64,000 nt of DNA, from contig NZ_CP044016.1 in NCBI RefSeq assembly GCF_004337365.2, forward strand, positions 2,294,001 through 2,358,000, read 5' to 3'. This DNA is from Rhizosphaericola mali. Lineage in GTDB: Bacteria; Bacteroidota; Bacteroidia; Chitinophagales; Chitinophagaceae. Position 1 is the first letter of the stretch. Every line of letters begins with the position of its first letter. Positions 36,360-45,484 of this stretch are shown here, piece by piece. The position numbers were made by a program, and so were the translations under genes. Under the pieces are notes generated by a model. It was not told the DNA's origin. It saw only the letters and a program-made list of their open reading frames with translations, and did not search any database.

Positions 36360-37289
36360 TTAAAATAATAATTTACGTATAACTTCGAGAGGAACACTTC
36401 TTTTCAAAACCATTTGTTGTTGATATTGCGTACCAGGATTCGTGCTAATAACATGTGTGGATGACACCATGCCTACCAATTCCCCTTTTTCATTCATGAT
36501 AGGTCCACCACTAGAGCCAATCGCATAATCAGCCGAGACGTCCATGATATATTTGGGATATGGACCATCTATTCTATAGTTGACATAATCTCTATATTTT
36601 CTATTAATAATTCCATTACTTAGATAGTAAAAATTGTTATCTGGATGAGAAATTAAATACACTTTTTCCCCTATGGTATATTCTTTAGCAATTGGAATAA
36701 ATGGCAAATCTGCACTTTTTGAACGAATATGAAATACTGTTATATCATTTATGGGATCGTATGCTAAAATCGAATCAATAAAGTAAATGTCTCCATCAAT
36801 ATTTTGTAAAAAAAACAGACTACTGTCTTGTTGAATTTTCTGCGTAATCCTGGATCTCATAGGAAAAAAAACTTCAGAAAATACGTGAAAATTAGATACA
36901 CATATTCCCGACTTGTCAATACTATAAGCAGTTGCAATCGGCACCACTATTTTGGCCGTATCATATTTAGAATTAAACAACTTACTTACTATCCAAACGG
37001 CATTTTTCCTTTCTTCAAATAAGTTTTTGGAAGCATCCTTGACATTTTTTGCAGAAACTAAGTCCAATTTTAAGGATTGTACCATTTTCAGTTTTGAAAA
37101 CTTTTCTTGCAAATCTTGTAAATATAAAGGCGCGTTTGCATCATGATGTATAGCATTGCTCAGCTTCATATCTAAATCCTTTATATAAAAAGAATCCGTT
37201 TTGAAATCTTTATCTAAATCTGAATAGAATTGACTCCGCCCAATTTGACACACTATAGAACTTAAAAAAATTAAAAAAGCGAATTTCAT
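36360..37289 (-). CDS. Exported trypsin-like serine protease
   Basis: This 309-residue exported protein has a signal peptide ending QIGRSQ (about residue 20) and a chymotrypsin-fold core. The catalytic triad is readable as His135 in CVSNFHVF, Asp182 in DPINDITVFHI and Ser260 in AIGSSGGPI. The order and spacing fit DegP/trypsin-like peptidases, but no PDZ domain follows. The N-terminal 100 residues have no recognised domain. It lies 5 bp after the TlpA gene in the SusCD operon, pointing to proteolysis linked with the imported substrate or with maturation of the system. Confidence 0.82.
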   Translation of the reverse strand: MKFAFLIFLSSIVCQIGRSQFYSDLDKDFKTDSFYIKDLDMKLSNAIHHDANAPLYLQDLQEKFSKLKMVQSLKLDLVSAKNVKDASKNLFEERKNAVWIVSKLFNSKYDTAKIVVPIATAYSIDKSGICVSNFHVFSEVFFPMRSRITQKIQQDSSLFFLQNIDGDIYFIDSILAYDPINDITVFHIRSKSADLPFIPIAKEYTIGEKVYLISHPDNNFYYLSNGIINRKYRDYVNYRIDGPYPKYIMDVSADYAIGSSGGPIMNEKGELVGMVSSTHVISTNPGTQYQQQMVLKRSVPLEVIRKLLF

Positions 37290-37294
37290 GTATA

Positions 37295-38392
37295 TTATTT
37301 TATAATTTTATCTAATACTTTCCATAATAAAGGCCCACGTAAGTTTTTGGCAACAATAATCCCATCTGGGTTAATTAAAACATTGGCAGGTATAAATGAA
37401 ATGCCATAAGCATCAGCGACTTTGGCATCTTTATTATCGATTAATTGCGTCCATGTTGTACCATCTTTTTTCAATGCATCTTTCCATTCCAGGATGTGAT
37501 TATCATCATCTATGGAGATTCCTATAATTTCTAAATTCTTGGATTTGTAGGTTTTATATGCTTTTTTCAAATTTGGATTCTCTGCTCGACAAGGTCCGCA
37601 CCAACTAGCCCAAAAATCAACCAATACATATTTCCCTTTCAAATCTTTCAGCGCATAATTTTTACCGGAGCTATCAGTTAGTGTAAAATTCGGGGCGTTT
37701 TTACCAATGGCAGATAAATTGAAATAGTTAATCGTTTTCAGACATTTTTTGGCTCCATATGTTGATTTTAAATCAGCATCTAAAGTTTGAAACAAACTAT
37801 CGGCTAATACACTATTTTTTTTCACTATTTCATATAGTAAGATCATTGATAAATAACTATCCGGATGTTGCTTAACAAAAGCAATCGAATAGTCGATAAT
37901 TTGATCTTTTTTCTCTTCATCGTAGATAAGATAAGTAGAGTCATCTCGATCAGTATCCAACTTTTTTGTTTTTAATTGAAAACTGGAATCAACTTCATGA
38001 TAGTACGATCTATACTTTGATAATAATTCATTATCTCTCGAACCGGTTGCATATGCTTTTTCAAAATCATTTTCAACTAAATGAAAAGTCAATTGGTCAT
38101 TTTCGTTCACAATAAAATAGGGTTGAAAAACGAGCATATAAGAACGATCTGAAATATATGCAAGTGTGGGCGAATAAACACTACCTTGAAAAACAAATTT
38201 ACCATTATCGACTCTTGCAGAGTCATGTATCGTACGATCTCCCACATCATATTTTAAATAAACTTCTTTTATTAAAGTATCAGATATATTACCAGTAATA
38301 GTGAAATTCTTTTGTTGTGCCTGAGTTTTGATAAGTAAAAAGGCAAATAGAAAAATCATAGTTGTTCTAAGCATAAAGAAATATTTATTCAT
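37295..38392 (-). CDS. DUF4369/TlpA family periplasmic disulfide reductase
   Basis: This 365-residue exported redoxin has a signal peptide ending KTQAQ, a DUF4369-type N-terminal domain (FTITGNISDTLIKEVYLKY through NGKFVFQGSVYSP) and an AhpC/TSA-thioredoxin domain with active site CGPC at 265-268 and cis-Pro in FIPANVLI. The frame stays open upstream to 38581, but the ATG at 38392 gives a proper signal peptide and overlaps the preceding gene by 8 bp, so it is preferred; 38374 is a second possibility. It is a paralogue of the redoxin at 33291-34397. Confidence 0.87.
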   Translation of the reverse strand: MNKYFFMLRTTMIFLFAFLLIKTQAQQKNFTITGNISDTLIKEVYLKYDVGDRTIHDSARVDNGKFVFQGSVYSPTLAYISDRSYMLVFQPYFIVNENDQLTFHLVENDFEKAYATGSRDNELLSKYRSYYHEVDSSFQLKTKKLDTDRDDSTYLIYDEEKKDQIIDYSIAFVKQHPDSYLSMILLYEIVKKNSVLADSLFQTLDADLKSTYGAKKCLKTINYFNLSAIGKNAPNFTLTDSSGKNYALKDLKGKYVLVDFWASWCGPCRAENPNLKKAYKTYKSKNLEIIGISIDDDNHILEWKDALKKDGTTWTQLIDNKDAKVADAYGISFIPANVLINPDGIIVAKNLRGPLLWKVLDKIIK

Positions 38393-39932
38393 AACCCACA
38401 ATCTCAGGAATTGAAGAAGTGGAATAATAATTTGAAGTTGATAAAATTTTGATTTGAAAATATTGCGCATTGACGGAACTGTTAAAATGAATATATTTAT
38501 AGTCGGGATTATCTTTTGAGGAGTTAGGGTCTGTAACAGATCCGAAATAATATCCTTGAGAAGTCCAATTATTACCATCATTACTACTCAGAATCTCGGC
38601 AGTCAGGATATCCATCGTCAGATCAATGTAATTAGGAAATATTCTAAATCCTTTGACACTATGCGCATTTTGCATATTGATAAAAAAAGCACTTGAGGTA
38701 GTAAATCCCATAGGTCCCCAATAGGTATCTACATCGCCGTCAATGGCGTTAGAAGGTATCAAATAATTATAATAATTGGCTTCATAAGTACTATCATTTC
38801 CTTGCGAGGAATACACATTCCAATTTGCGCGATCCATTAAGGAACCATTTACCACCGCATTATTCGAATCTATATTAAGTGATTTCAAATCATTACACTT
38901 GACACGTACGAACATGTTTGAATAGGCCTTGTTCGGATCTGGTGGAAAATAATTTGTATCTGAATTAGCAGGTAAATGAAAGTAAAACAAATAATTAGAA
39001 TCAGCACTTAAGGAAGATAAATTTGAAAGACGATAAACAAAATTGTCCCAAGATGAATAATTATCTTGTTGAACTACCACAGCACCAGTTTCAATTTTTA
39101 AATTACCAGAAGGCATTATAGCATAGTTGTTTAGGCGTTCTACGGTGTCGACAGTTGTTTTAAAATCATTGATTATTGAATTTTCAAAATCCAATCCTGC
39201 CAGAATTTTTAAACTGCCATAATGAAATGGACTCGAAACTCCAGGATTAATATTGAAAACTAAATCACCCACTTGATTATGATTTTTGCGGTTTACAACT
39301 ATGTCGAAATATCCGAAATTATTTACATTACTAGAATACGTATATAAACTTGGATTGTCTTCAGAATAATAATTACCAGAAGAGAACCTACCATAGTAAT
39401 TAGTTTGAGTATATCCCATTCGAAACAATGCGATTGGATTTTTAATTAACTCATTGTTAGTCGTGTTAATTCTAACCGGTATAACATATACCCCTGCAGA
39501 ATCAAGGTAACGAGCATCGTCCAACATTCCATACAAAGAATCCGTAACTATTGACGTGCCAGCATGTACCGTTAAAGTATCGCTTTTAAGACGAAATGCC
39601 CCAACTTTTGCTACTAAATTATTTGATTTATAAAACTCATTTATCTCAGCTGCAAGTGTAGTATCAATGACACCCGTTATATGCATATCACTGTTTGCGA
39701 CACCATTGAGTAAAATTGGAATAGCGGGATAACTATAGGTGGTATCATGATAAACTTTGCCATTCACGATATCCGCAGAAGCCGAACCTAGCTCAAAAAA
39801 TTTATTGGCACTCAATTGAGCATAGATATCCGAAGAATCGGCGTATAAATCTTTCTTACAACTAATAAATATTGATACCAATATGGTAAATCCCAATAAA
39901 AATCTTATAGTGGATAAATAATATTTTTGCAT
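38385..39932 (-). CDS. Surface lipoprotein with BT_3987-like (DUF1735) and F5/8 type C domains
   Basis: This 515-residue lipoprotein has a signal with lipobox ISC (about residue 25), an N-terminal DUF1735/BT_3987-like region (about 45-175), a middle region of unassigned fold and a C-terminal discoidin (F5/8 type C) domain (about 365-515) with the typical AIDGDVDTYWGP and FRIFPNYI strands. In SusCD loci such proteins are cell-surface ligand-binding proteins that complement SusD. It lies 16 bp after SusD and overlaps the TlpA gene by 8 bp. Confidence 0.8.
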   Translation of the reverse strand: MQKYYLSTIRFLLGFTILVSIFISCKKDLYADSSDIYAQLSANKFFELGSASADIVNGKVYHDTTYSYPAIPILLNGVANSDMHITGVIDTTLAAEINEFYKSNNLVAKVGAFRLKSDTLTVHAGTSIVTDSLYGMLDDARYLDSAGVYVIPVRINTTNNELIKNPIALFRMGYTQTNYYGRFSSGNYYSEDNPSLYTYSSNVNNFGYFDIVVNRKNHNQVGDLVFNINPGVSSPFHYGSLKILAGLDFENSIINDFKTTVDTVERLNNYAIMPSGNLKIETGAVVVQQDNYSSWDNFVYRLSNLSSLSADSNYLFYFHLPANSDTNYFPPDPNKAYSNMFVRVKCNDLKSLNIDSNNAVVNGSLMDRANWNVYSSQGNDSTYEANYYNYLIPSNAIDGDVDTYWGPMGFTTSSAFFINMQNAHSVKGFRIFPNYIDLTMDILTAEILSSNDGNNWTSQGYYFGSVTDPNSSKDNPDYKYIHFNSSVNAQYFQIKILSTSNYYSTSSIPEIVGYE

Positions 39933-39948
39933 AGTAATTATTTAAATG

Positions 39949-41343
39949 TTATTCTCTTTCGTTTTGAACCATATTTTGATTGTTGTTAATAATCAAAGTA
40001 GAAAATGGAAATACATAATTTGGAGAATTAGGAGACAAACTTGCAGTAGTAATTACATTATAGTTTGCATCATAATCATATCGGTATAAGGTCGTTGTGT
40101 ATTTCCCTTCTCTATTCAGTCTTTTTAAATCAAACCACCTTAATCCGCCATGAAAACTTAATTCCTTTCTTCTTTCTGCCAATACAATTGAGTCTGTATT
40201 ATTTGCATTATAATCCTCAATCGGAGAATAACTGAAAGATGAGATTCTTTTTTCCCTTAATGTATTAATTAGAGCAATCGCATCCGAGTATTGCCCTCTA
40301 CGTGAAAGGCATTCCGCTTTAGTAAGCAACATTTCAGGAACTGAAATACTATAATCAAAAGTAAGGTTTGAATTATTTGTTAAGACGTATGTACCATACC
40401 ATCTAATTGTACGATCATAAGGAAAATACAAATTCAAACGCTGATCAGAAGAGGTTAACAAATTAATATAATCTCCTGACGCATAGAATGAACTATAAGC
40501 CACATTGTAAAAACTTTCATCATTACAAAAACGACCTAAATAAACTTCTGGATTTGTCGACAATGATAATAATTGTGTTGGAACATTATACGAATTGTAA
40601 TCCACCAAAGAACGTTTAATAGCAAGTGCGGAATCGGCATATATCTCAGCACTGTCAAATTTATTCATATAAAGATATGTTCTAGCCAAAAGTGCAAAGC
40701 CAGATGCTTTTCCCGGGTGAATAATATCTATGCCCATATTTTCAAGATTCGGATTCGAAACTGCATATAATAGTTCGGATATTATAAAATTGTACATATC
40801 CGCAGCATTAGCGCGTTTGGGTAATAGATTCGCATTAGTTGTTGTTATTAATGGAACCGTCAAATCCTGTGATGCTGTACTTGATTGATATGCTGGTCCA
40901 TAAATATTAGCTAATTGCCAATAATAATAGGCTCTATTTATTTTAGCTTGGGATTTTACTATACCTCTATCTACTTCTTTACTATTGGCATCTATTGTTG
41001 CATTATTTATTCTATCCAAAATTACATTCATTTGTAATATTCTAGAATAAGAAGAATTGTACATTTCATCCGATTGCCCATCGTCCCAGATCTTTTTTCG
41101 CCATTGATATGCTTTAGCATATGGAAAATTTTGAACGCCAGTCATTAGGTTCGTAAAACTATCCGCATCACTACTAATATCAACTATCAAATAATTACAA
41201 GAAGCATTTGAATCCGTATTCAAAACTTCCTTAAAATCTGAAATAGTAGTAGGATTTACATTAGTAGTTGATGGCTTTACATCAAAAAACTTACTACAAC
41301 TCATCAGAAATAGGAAAACTATAAAATATAAATATTTTTTCAT
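39949..41343 (-). CDS. SusD/RagB family nutrient-binding outer-membrane lipoprotein
   Basis: This 464-residue lipoprotein has lipobox MSC (cysteine near residue 16), then SusD-like helices (QAKINRAYYYWQLANIYGPAYQ) and the C-terminal RagB/SusD part (EMLLTKAECLSRRGQYSDAIALINTLREKRI; ERRKELSFHGGLRWFDLKRLNREG). The ATG at 41343 gives a clean lipoprotein signal; a TTG at 41352 right after the SusC stop adds three residues and is less likely. It forms the lid of the SusCD transporter with the preceding gene. Confidence 0.92.
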   Translation of the reverse strand: MKKYLYFIVFLFLMSCSKFFDVKPSTTNVNPTTISDFKEVLNTDSNASCNYLIVDISSDADSFTNLMTGVQNFPYAKAYQWRKKIWDDGQSDEMYNSSYSRILQMNVILDRINNATIDANSKEVDRGIVKSQAKINRAYYYWQLANIYGPAYQSSTASQDLTVPLITTTNANLLPKRANAADMYNFIISELLYAVSNPNLENMGIDIIHPGKASGFALLARTYLYMNKFDSAEIYADSALAIKRSLVDYNSYNVPTQLLSLSTNPEVYLGRFCNDESFYNVAYSSFYASGDYINLLTSSDQRLNLYFPYDRTIRWYGTYVLTNNSNLTFDYSISVPEMLLTKAECLSRRGQYSDAIALINTLREKRISSFSYSPIEDYNANNTDSIVLAERRKELSFHGGLRWFDLKRLNREGKYTTTLYRYDYDANYNVITTASLSPNSPNYVFPFSTLIINNNQNMVQNERE

Positions 41344-41352
41344 AAAGTACAA

Positions 41353-44300
41353 TTATAGATTGACATTAATACTACATGCATACATTTTTGGAATAGGAAG
41401 CCCTAATCGTCCATCAAAAGCTACCGTTGATGGATCTAAATGGTATTTATTCTTTGCCCAAAATGCCAAATTTTGAGCTTGAAGTGTAAAAAATCCTGAT
41501 TTAATATGCAAAAAAGAAAGGATTTTTTTACTCATATAACAACCAATCATAACTTCCTGCAATCTGACAAAATCAGCAGACATAATGGAGTTGGACGAAT
41601 ACTGTGAAATAAAGTTGACAACATTAATATTGGGATTTGTCTTGAGTCCAGGAATATCTGTAAATTTCTCATCTCCAGGTTTGCGCCACCTGTCTTTTAC
41701 ATATACCGTATTGTCAATCGAGCCACTCGGTGTAGGAATATGCCTTCTCATGACAGCTCCGTAATTGAATACTAAAGTCGATCTAGCAAAGAAGTCTCCA
41801 AATGTAAACTCATGAATAAATCCACCGGTCCACGGAGCTTTGCTTACACCAGAATACACAATCGAAGAAGCTAAAGTCGCGCTATCAGGATTTACAACAA
41901 CTTGCCCTTTGGAGTCATATATCTGCGGCAAACCTTGATTGTTCAATCCTGCCCATTTGTAACTCCATACATTATTGATACTATAATCATTTCTATATGC
42001 CGTACTATAATTAGAAGATACAGAAAAGTTAGTAGTCGGTACATTTTTGGCAATATTCGAATTATAGGCACCATTCAAGGTTATGTTGTAAGAAAATTTT
42101 CGTGTTTTGAGTACATTTAATTTCAAGAAAAACTCTATGCCTTTATTTTGGATACTGCTATACGTCATTTGAGAGTTAAGTCCTGTTGCAGGATCTGTGT
42201 ATATTGGTACTTGACTACTAAGTCCAGAAGTAGTTCTGTTATAATACCTTACATCTAATATTGTATTTTCATCATTAAATCCGATCTTTCCTCGGACTTC
42301 ATAATTCGTATTTTTGGCTGGCAAAGAGTTTAATACACCATTTGTAGCAATACTAAAACCGTTGCCAGTGGAGACATTTGTTCCCATTTGGATACCAAGT
42401 CCTTGCATGGGACTGACGTTTTCGATTTGCATATCGAATTGAAGAGAGGATATTTTACGCGCATGAATCCTGAGCGCTTTGTAAAGATTAAATGCCATCG
42501 TTCCATTTACCTGGGATAAACCTTCAGGAGACTTACTATATTCTACATTAAAGCTGAGTGTACTATCAAAAATATTTCCCGAAATACCGGCATTGATATA
42601 TTTAGAGGAAAAAGAGCTGTCATATACCGTTTTACTATTTACTAGTCTTCCAATATTTCCCATTTTTTGAATGTTATTACCAACAAAGAGATTGATTTTT
42701 TTATCGAAAAATCCAATATTAATGCGTTGATAAAAGTTTTTAGACGTTTGTCCTACCTGCTGAGTCGGGTTCAAATCGTTAATAATGATGGCATAGTTAT
42801 TCCAACTTGATTGCAAATAGCGAAAAGTAGTAAGTTGATTAGGTAAATTAGGCATTTTAGTATTCATGATTCCAGTAGAAAAACCTACATTTTTAAATAC
42901 ACTGTTTTTCATGCCTATAAACGGTCTTATAGTTACATCCCCATTTTCAGATTCTACTTTAGAATATGGTGGAGTCATACCATAATTAGGGCTGTAACTA
43001 GCATTATAACCATAGGAAATAGTTAAATAATCTGAAAAAGAATAATTAAATGAACTATTCCAATTCAAACTTCTAGTTTTTGTAGAATCTCCGCCACTTC
43101 TATTTAATAGTGTATAAGGATATACACTACTATAATTACCTAAGAAATGACTGTAATTGGAAATTCCACTTTGAGGGTTGCCAGCAGGAAGAGATATTGG
43201 TAAGCCCGATTTTCGAGAATTAGAATAACCATATAAAGTATTGGATGCGGGTGTCAAAGAATTGTATATACTACCTCCACTCCCAATAGTTGCATTAAAA
43301 TAATGTTTTCCAAATGCCTTATTAAAACTTAACGCACTTCTTACATTAATTTCTTGCACTTTTTGTTTAGATAACATATGGATATCTCCATTAGGCACAT
43401 AGAAATTTACTGTATTATTGGAATAATTTCCATAGTTATTTAAAAGTTGTCTTGTATAACTAGTATTCTCTCCATAATTAACTTCATTTTTGTTATCCGT
43501 ACTGTTATAGTAAACGGAAGACACCCAATTCAATTCTTTCAAAAGTTTCCATTCCCAGTTGAGACGACTTCTTAAAGTTAGTCCTCTCGAGGATGTTTTT
43601 GTTTTTCTTGCATCTTGAAGTATGTTGGATCCAAATTCTTTATAACCGTAAGATTTTAGTAATTCATTATTTACGGGAGAAATTGTATTGCTGTAGTCGT
43701 AAACATAATTTCCTTGGTCGTCTAGTATCATTTGAAAAGGAAGTAAACCATTAATGGGATCTAATTGTGTTCCAGCAATTGCCTTATTGTACGTAACATT
43801 AGAATACCAAGAAATATGTAATTTATCCTTTAATAACATAAACTCATTCGTCGAACTTAATCCATAACTATTATTTTTATTTCCAATGGCATTACTCTTC
43901 GTGCCATTATACATTCCTATAAAATTATATTTATAATGTTTCGTACTCCCCATTACAGACAAATTATAAATATTATTAAAGGAATTTTGCTGTAATAATT
44001 TCATTTGGTCTTGATTATTTAAACTACCCAAAGAATCCCAACTTTTATTATACTGACTTTCTGATATGACGCCATAATTATAATCATTCAAAATTCTTGA
44101 AGCAGGATCAAGATTGGAAGTGTTTAATTCTGGGACTTTTGCTATATATCCAGAGTCATATAAACTTTTGTAATAATCCAAATATTCGGAAGAATTTGCA
44201 AGTTTTAGTTTATTCCGATCAAATTTGGGTGCAGGTGTTATGTAGAAGCTTGCGTTAAAATTGATTGTTGGTCTATTTTGTTTGGCGCCTTTCGTTCTAA

Positions 44301-45432
44301 TTAATATAACACCACCATTTGCCTTATCTCCCCACTTTAATAACTCTTTAGGATCTTTTATAACTTCAATAGATTCTACGTTGCTCATTGGGTAATCTGC
44401 GGGGAAACCATCTTGTGGAAAACCATCAATAACAACCAACATACCATTTAGACCATTTCCAAAAGTATTAACACCTCTGATCTGTGGAACCATAGCACTC
44501 GACATTACCGTTTCAAGAACCGCCGTAATCAATTGAGTGCTTCCATCTGTACCATAAGCATAAGGAGATATATTACCCGAAAGAAAGCCGTTAACAATTT
44601 CCTGTGCGTGTGGATCTCCTGAATGTAAAAATTCATCTTCCGTCATCGTTATGAACCCACCTTTTTCTCTTAGATATTGAGAAATACTTTTAATCCGTTT
44701 TCCTGAAGTATTGATAAGTTGCATACTTAATCCTGGAATCGTCCCTTGAAGAACTTGTCCAAGATTCATATATAAACGATTAGTCAAATCTACATATCTG
44801 GTCGGGTCTTTTTTCTTCTCAGTAATCGTTTGTATAGTAACTCTTTCTAGCATGCCTTGAGATAGGTCAGCCACAATTTCAAAGGATTTTTGGCCTTTAA
44901 ATATGGTTTGATTAGTTATAATATAGGGAGAATAAAGTAATAAGGTATCTCCAACCTTACCTTCTATAATAAAATTCCCAGATTTATCCGTCAATGCAAT
45001 ACTATTCTTTTCCTCGCTAGTGGATTTATTAACTATTGTAACACTTTCTATTGGGGTAGTGAATATATCAACGACACGCCCCTTTATTAAACTTTTATAT
45101 TCGTAGTTCGGTGAGATATTATTATCTAATAGTCTAAGAGCTATTGTATTATTCGCAATTTTATAATCAATGGGTTGATCTGTAAATATCTGTTTTAGAA
45201 CAACATCCAATGCTTTTGACTCAATATTTAATGTTACATTATTGGAATATTTCAATACGTTTGAATTATAAAAAAAATTATAACCTGTTTGCTTTTTAAT
45301 CGTATTCAAAACTTCGATTAAAGGTCGATTTTTAACTTTTAAGGTAACATTTTGCGCATTTAAATTCTTAATTAAAAGAACAAAAATAACACAACAACAT
45401 AGTATAATTTTATAGTCAATTCTAAATTTCAT
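41353..45432 (-). CDS. Large SusC/RagA family TonB-dependent transporter with STN domain
   Basis: This 1359-residue outer-membrane importer is larger than the other SusC here (1116). It has a signal peptide ending KNLNAQ (about residue 27), an STN domain (about 28-100), a carboxypeptidase-regulatory-like domain (LIKGRVVDIFTTPIESV, about 119-200), a TonB plug, and a beta-barrel ending CSINVNL. The plug has about 75 extra residues between QGTIPGLSMQLI and VPQIRGVNTFGNG, absent from the SusC at 11625. The STN domain implies sigma/anti-sigma control. It is second in the operon, 52 bp after FecR. Confidence 0.92.
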   Translation of the reverse strand: MKFRIDYKIILCCCVIFVLLIKNLNAQNVTLKVKNRPLIEVLNTIKKQTGYNFFYNSNVLKYSNNVTLNIESKALDVVLKQIFTDQPIDYKIANNTIALRLLDNNISPNYEYKSLIKGRVVDIFTTPIESVTIVNKSTSEEKNSIALTDKSGNFIIEGKVGDTLLLYSPYIITNQTIFKGQKSFEIVADLSQGMLERVTIQTITEKKKDPTRYVDLTNRLYMNLGQVLQGTIPGLSMQLINTSGKRIKSISQYLREKGGFITMTEDEFLHSGDPHAQEIVNGFLSGNISPYAYGTDGSTQLITAVLETVMSSAMVPQIRGVNTFGNGLNGMLVVIDGFPQDGFPADYPMSNVESIEVIKDPKELLKWGDKANGGVILIRTKGAKQNRPTINFNASFYITPAPKFDRNKLKLANSSEYLDYYKSLYDSGYIAKVPELNTSNLDPASRILNDYNYGVISESQYNKSWDSLGSLNNQDQMKLLQQNSFNNIYNLSVMGSTKHYKYNFIGMYNGTKSNAIGNKNNSYGLSSTNEFMLLKDKLHISWYSNVTYNKAIAGTQLDPINGLLPFQMILDDQGNYVYDYSNTISPVNNELLKSYGYKEFGSNILQDARKTKTSSRGLTLRSRLNWEWKLLKELNWVSSVYYNSTDNKNEVNYGENTSYTRQLLNNYGNYSNNTVNFYVPNGDIHMLSKQKVQEINVRSALSFNKAFGKHYFNATIGSGGSIYNSLTPASNTLYGYSNSRKSGLPISLPAGNPQSGISNYSHFLGNYSSVYPYTLLNRSGGDSTKTRSLNWNSSFNYSFSDYLTISYGYNASYSPNYGMTPPYSKVESENGDVTIRPFIGMKNSVFKNVGFSTGIMNTKMPNLPNQLTTFRYLQSSWNNYAIIINDLNPTQQVGQTSKNFYQRINIGFFDKKINLFVGNNIQKMGNIGRLVNSKTVYDSSFSSKYINAGISGNIFDSTLSFNVEYSKSPEGLSQVNGTMAFNLYKALRIHARKISSLQFDMQIENVSPMQGLGIQMGTNVSTGNGFSIATNGVLNSLPAKNTNYEVRGKIGFNDENTILDVRYYNRTTSGLSSQVPIYTDPATGLNSQMTYSSIQNKGIEFFLKLNVLKTRKFSYNITLNGAYNSNIAKNVPTTNFSVSSNYSTAYRNDYSINNVWSYKWAGLNNQGLPQIYDSKGQVVVNPDSATLASSIVYSGVSKAPWTGGFIHEFTFGDFFARSTLVFNYGAVMRRHIPTPSGSIDNTVYVKDRWRKPGDEKFTDIPGLKTNPNINVVNFISQYSSNSIMSADFVRLQEVMIGCYMSKKILSFLHIKSGFFTLQAQNLAFWAKNKYHLDPSTVAFDGRLGLPIPKMYACSINVNL

Positions 45433-45484
45433 AGTTAGTAGCGTAAGGAAATATTATTAAGTAGTTTTAGTAAAGTCTAGTTTG

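Noticed and set aside
38393-38581. N-terminal extension of the TlpA gene
   Set aside because: It would overlap the preceding gene by nearly 200 bp and bury the signal peptide; the ATG at 38392 is better.
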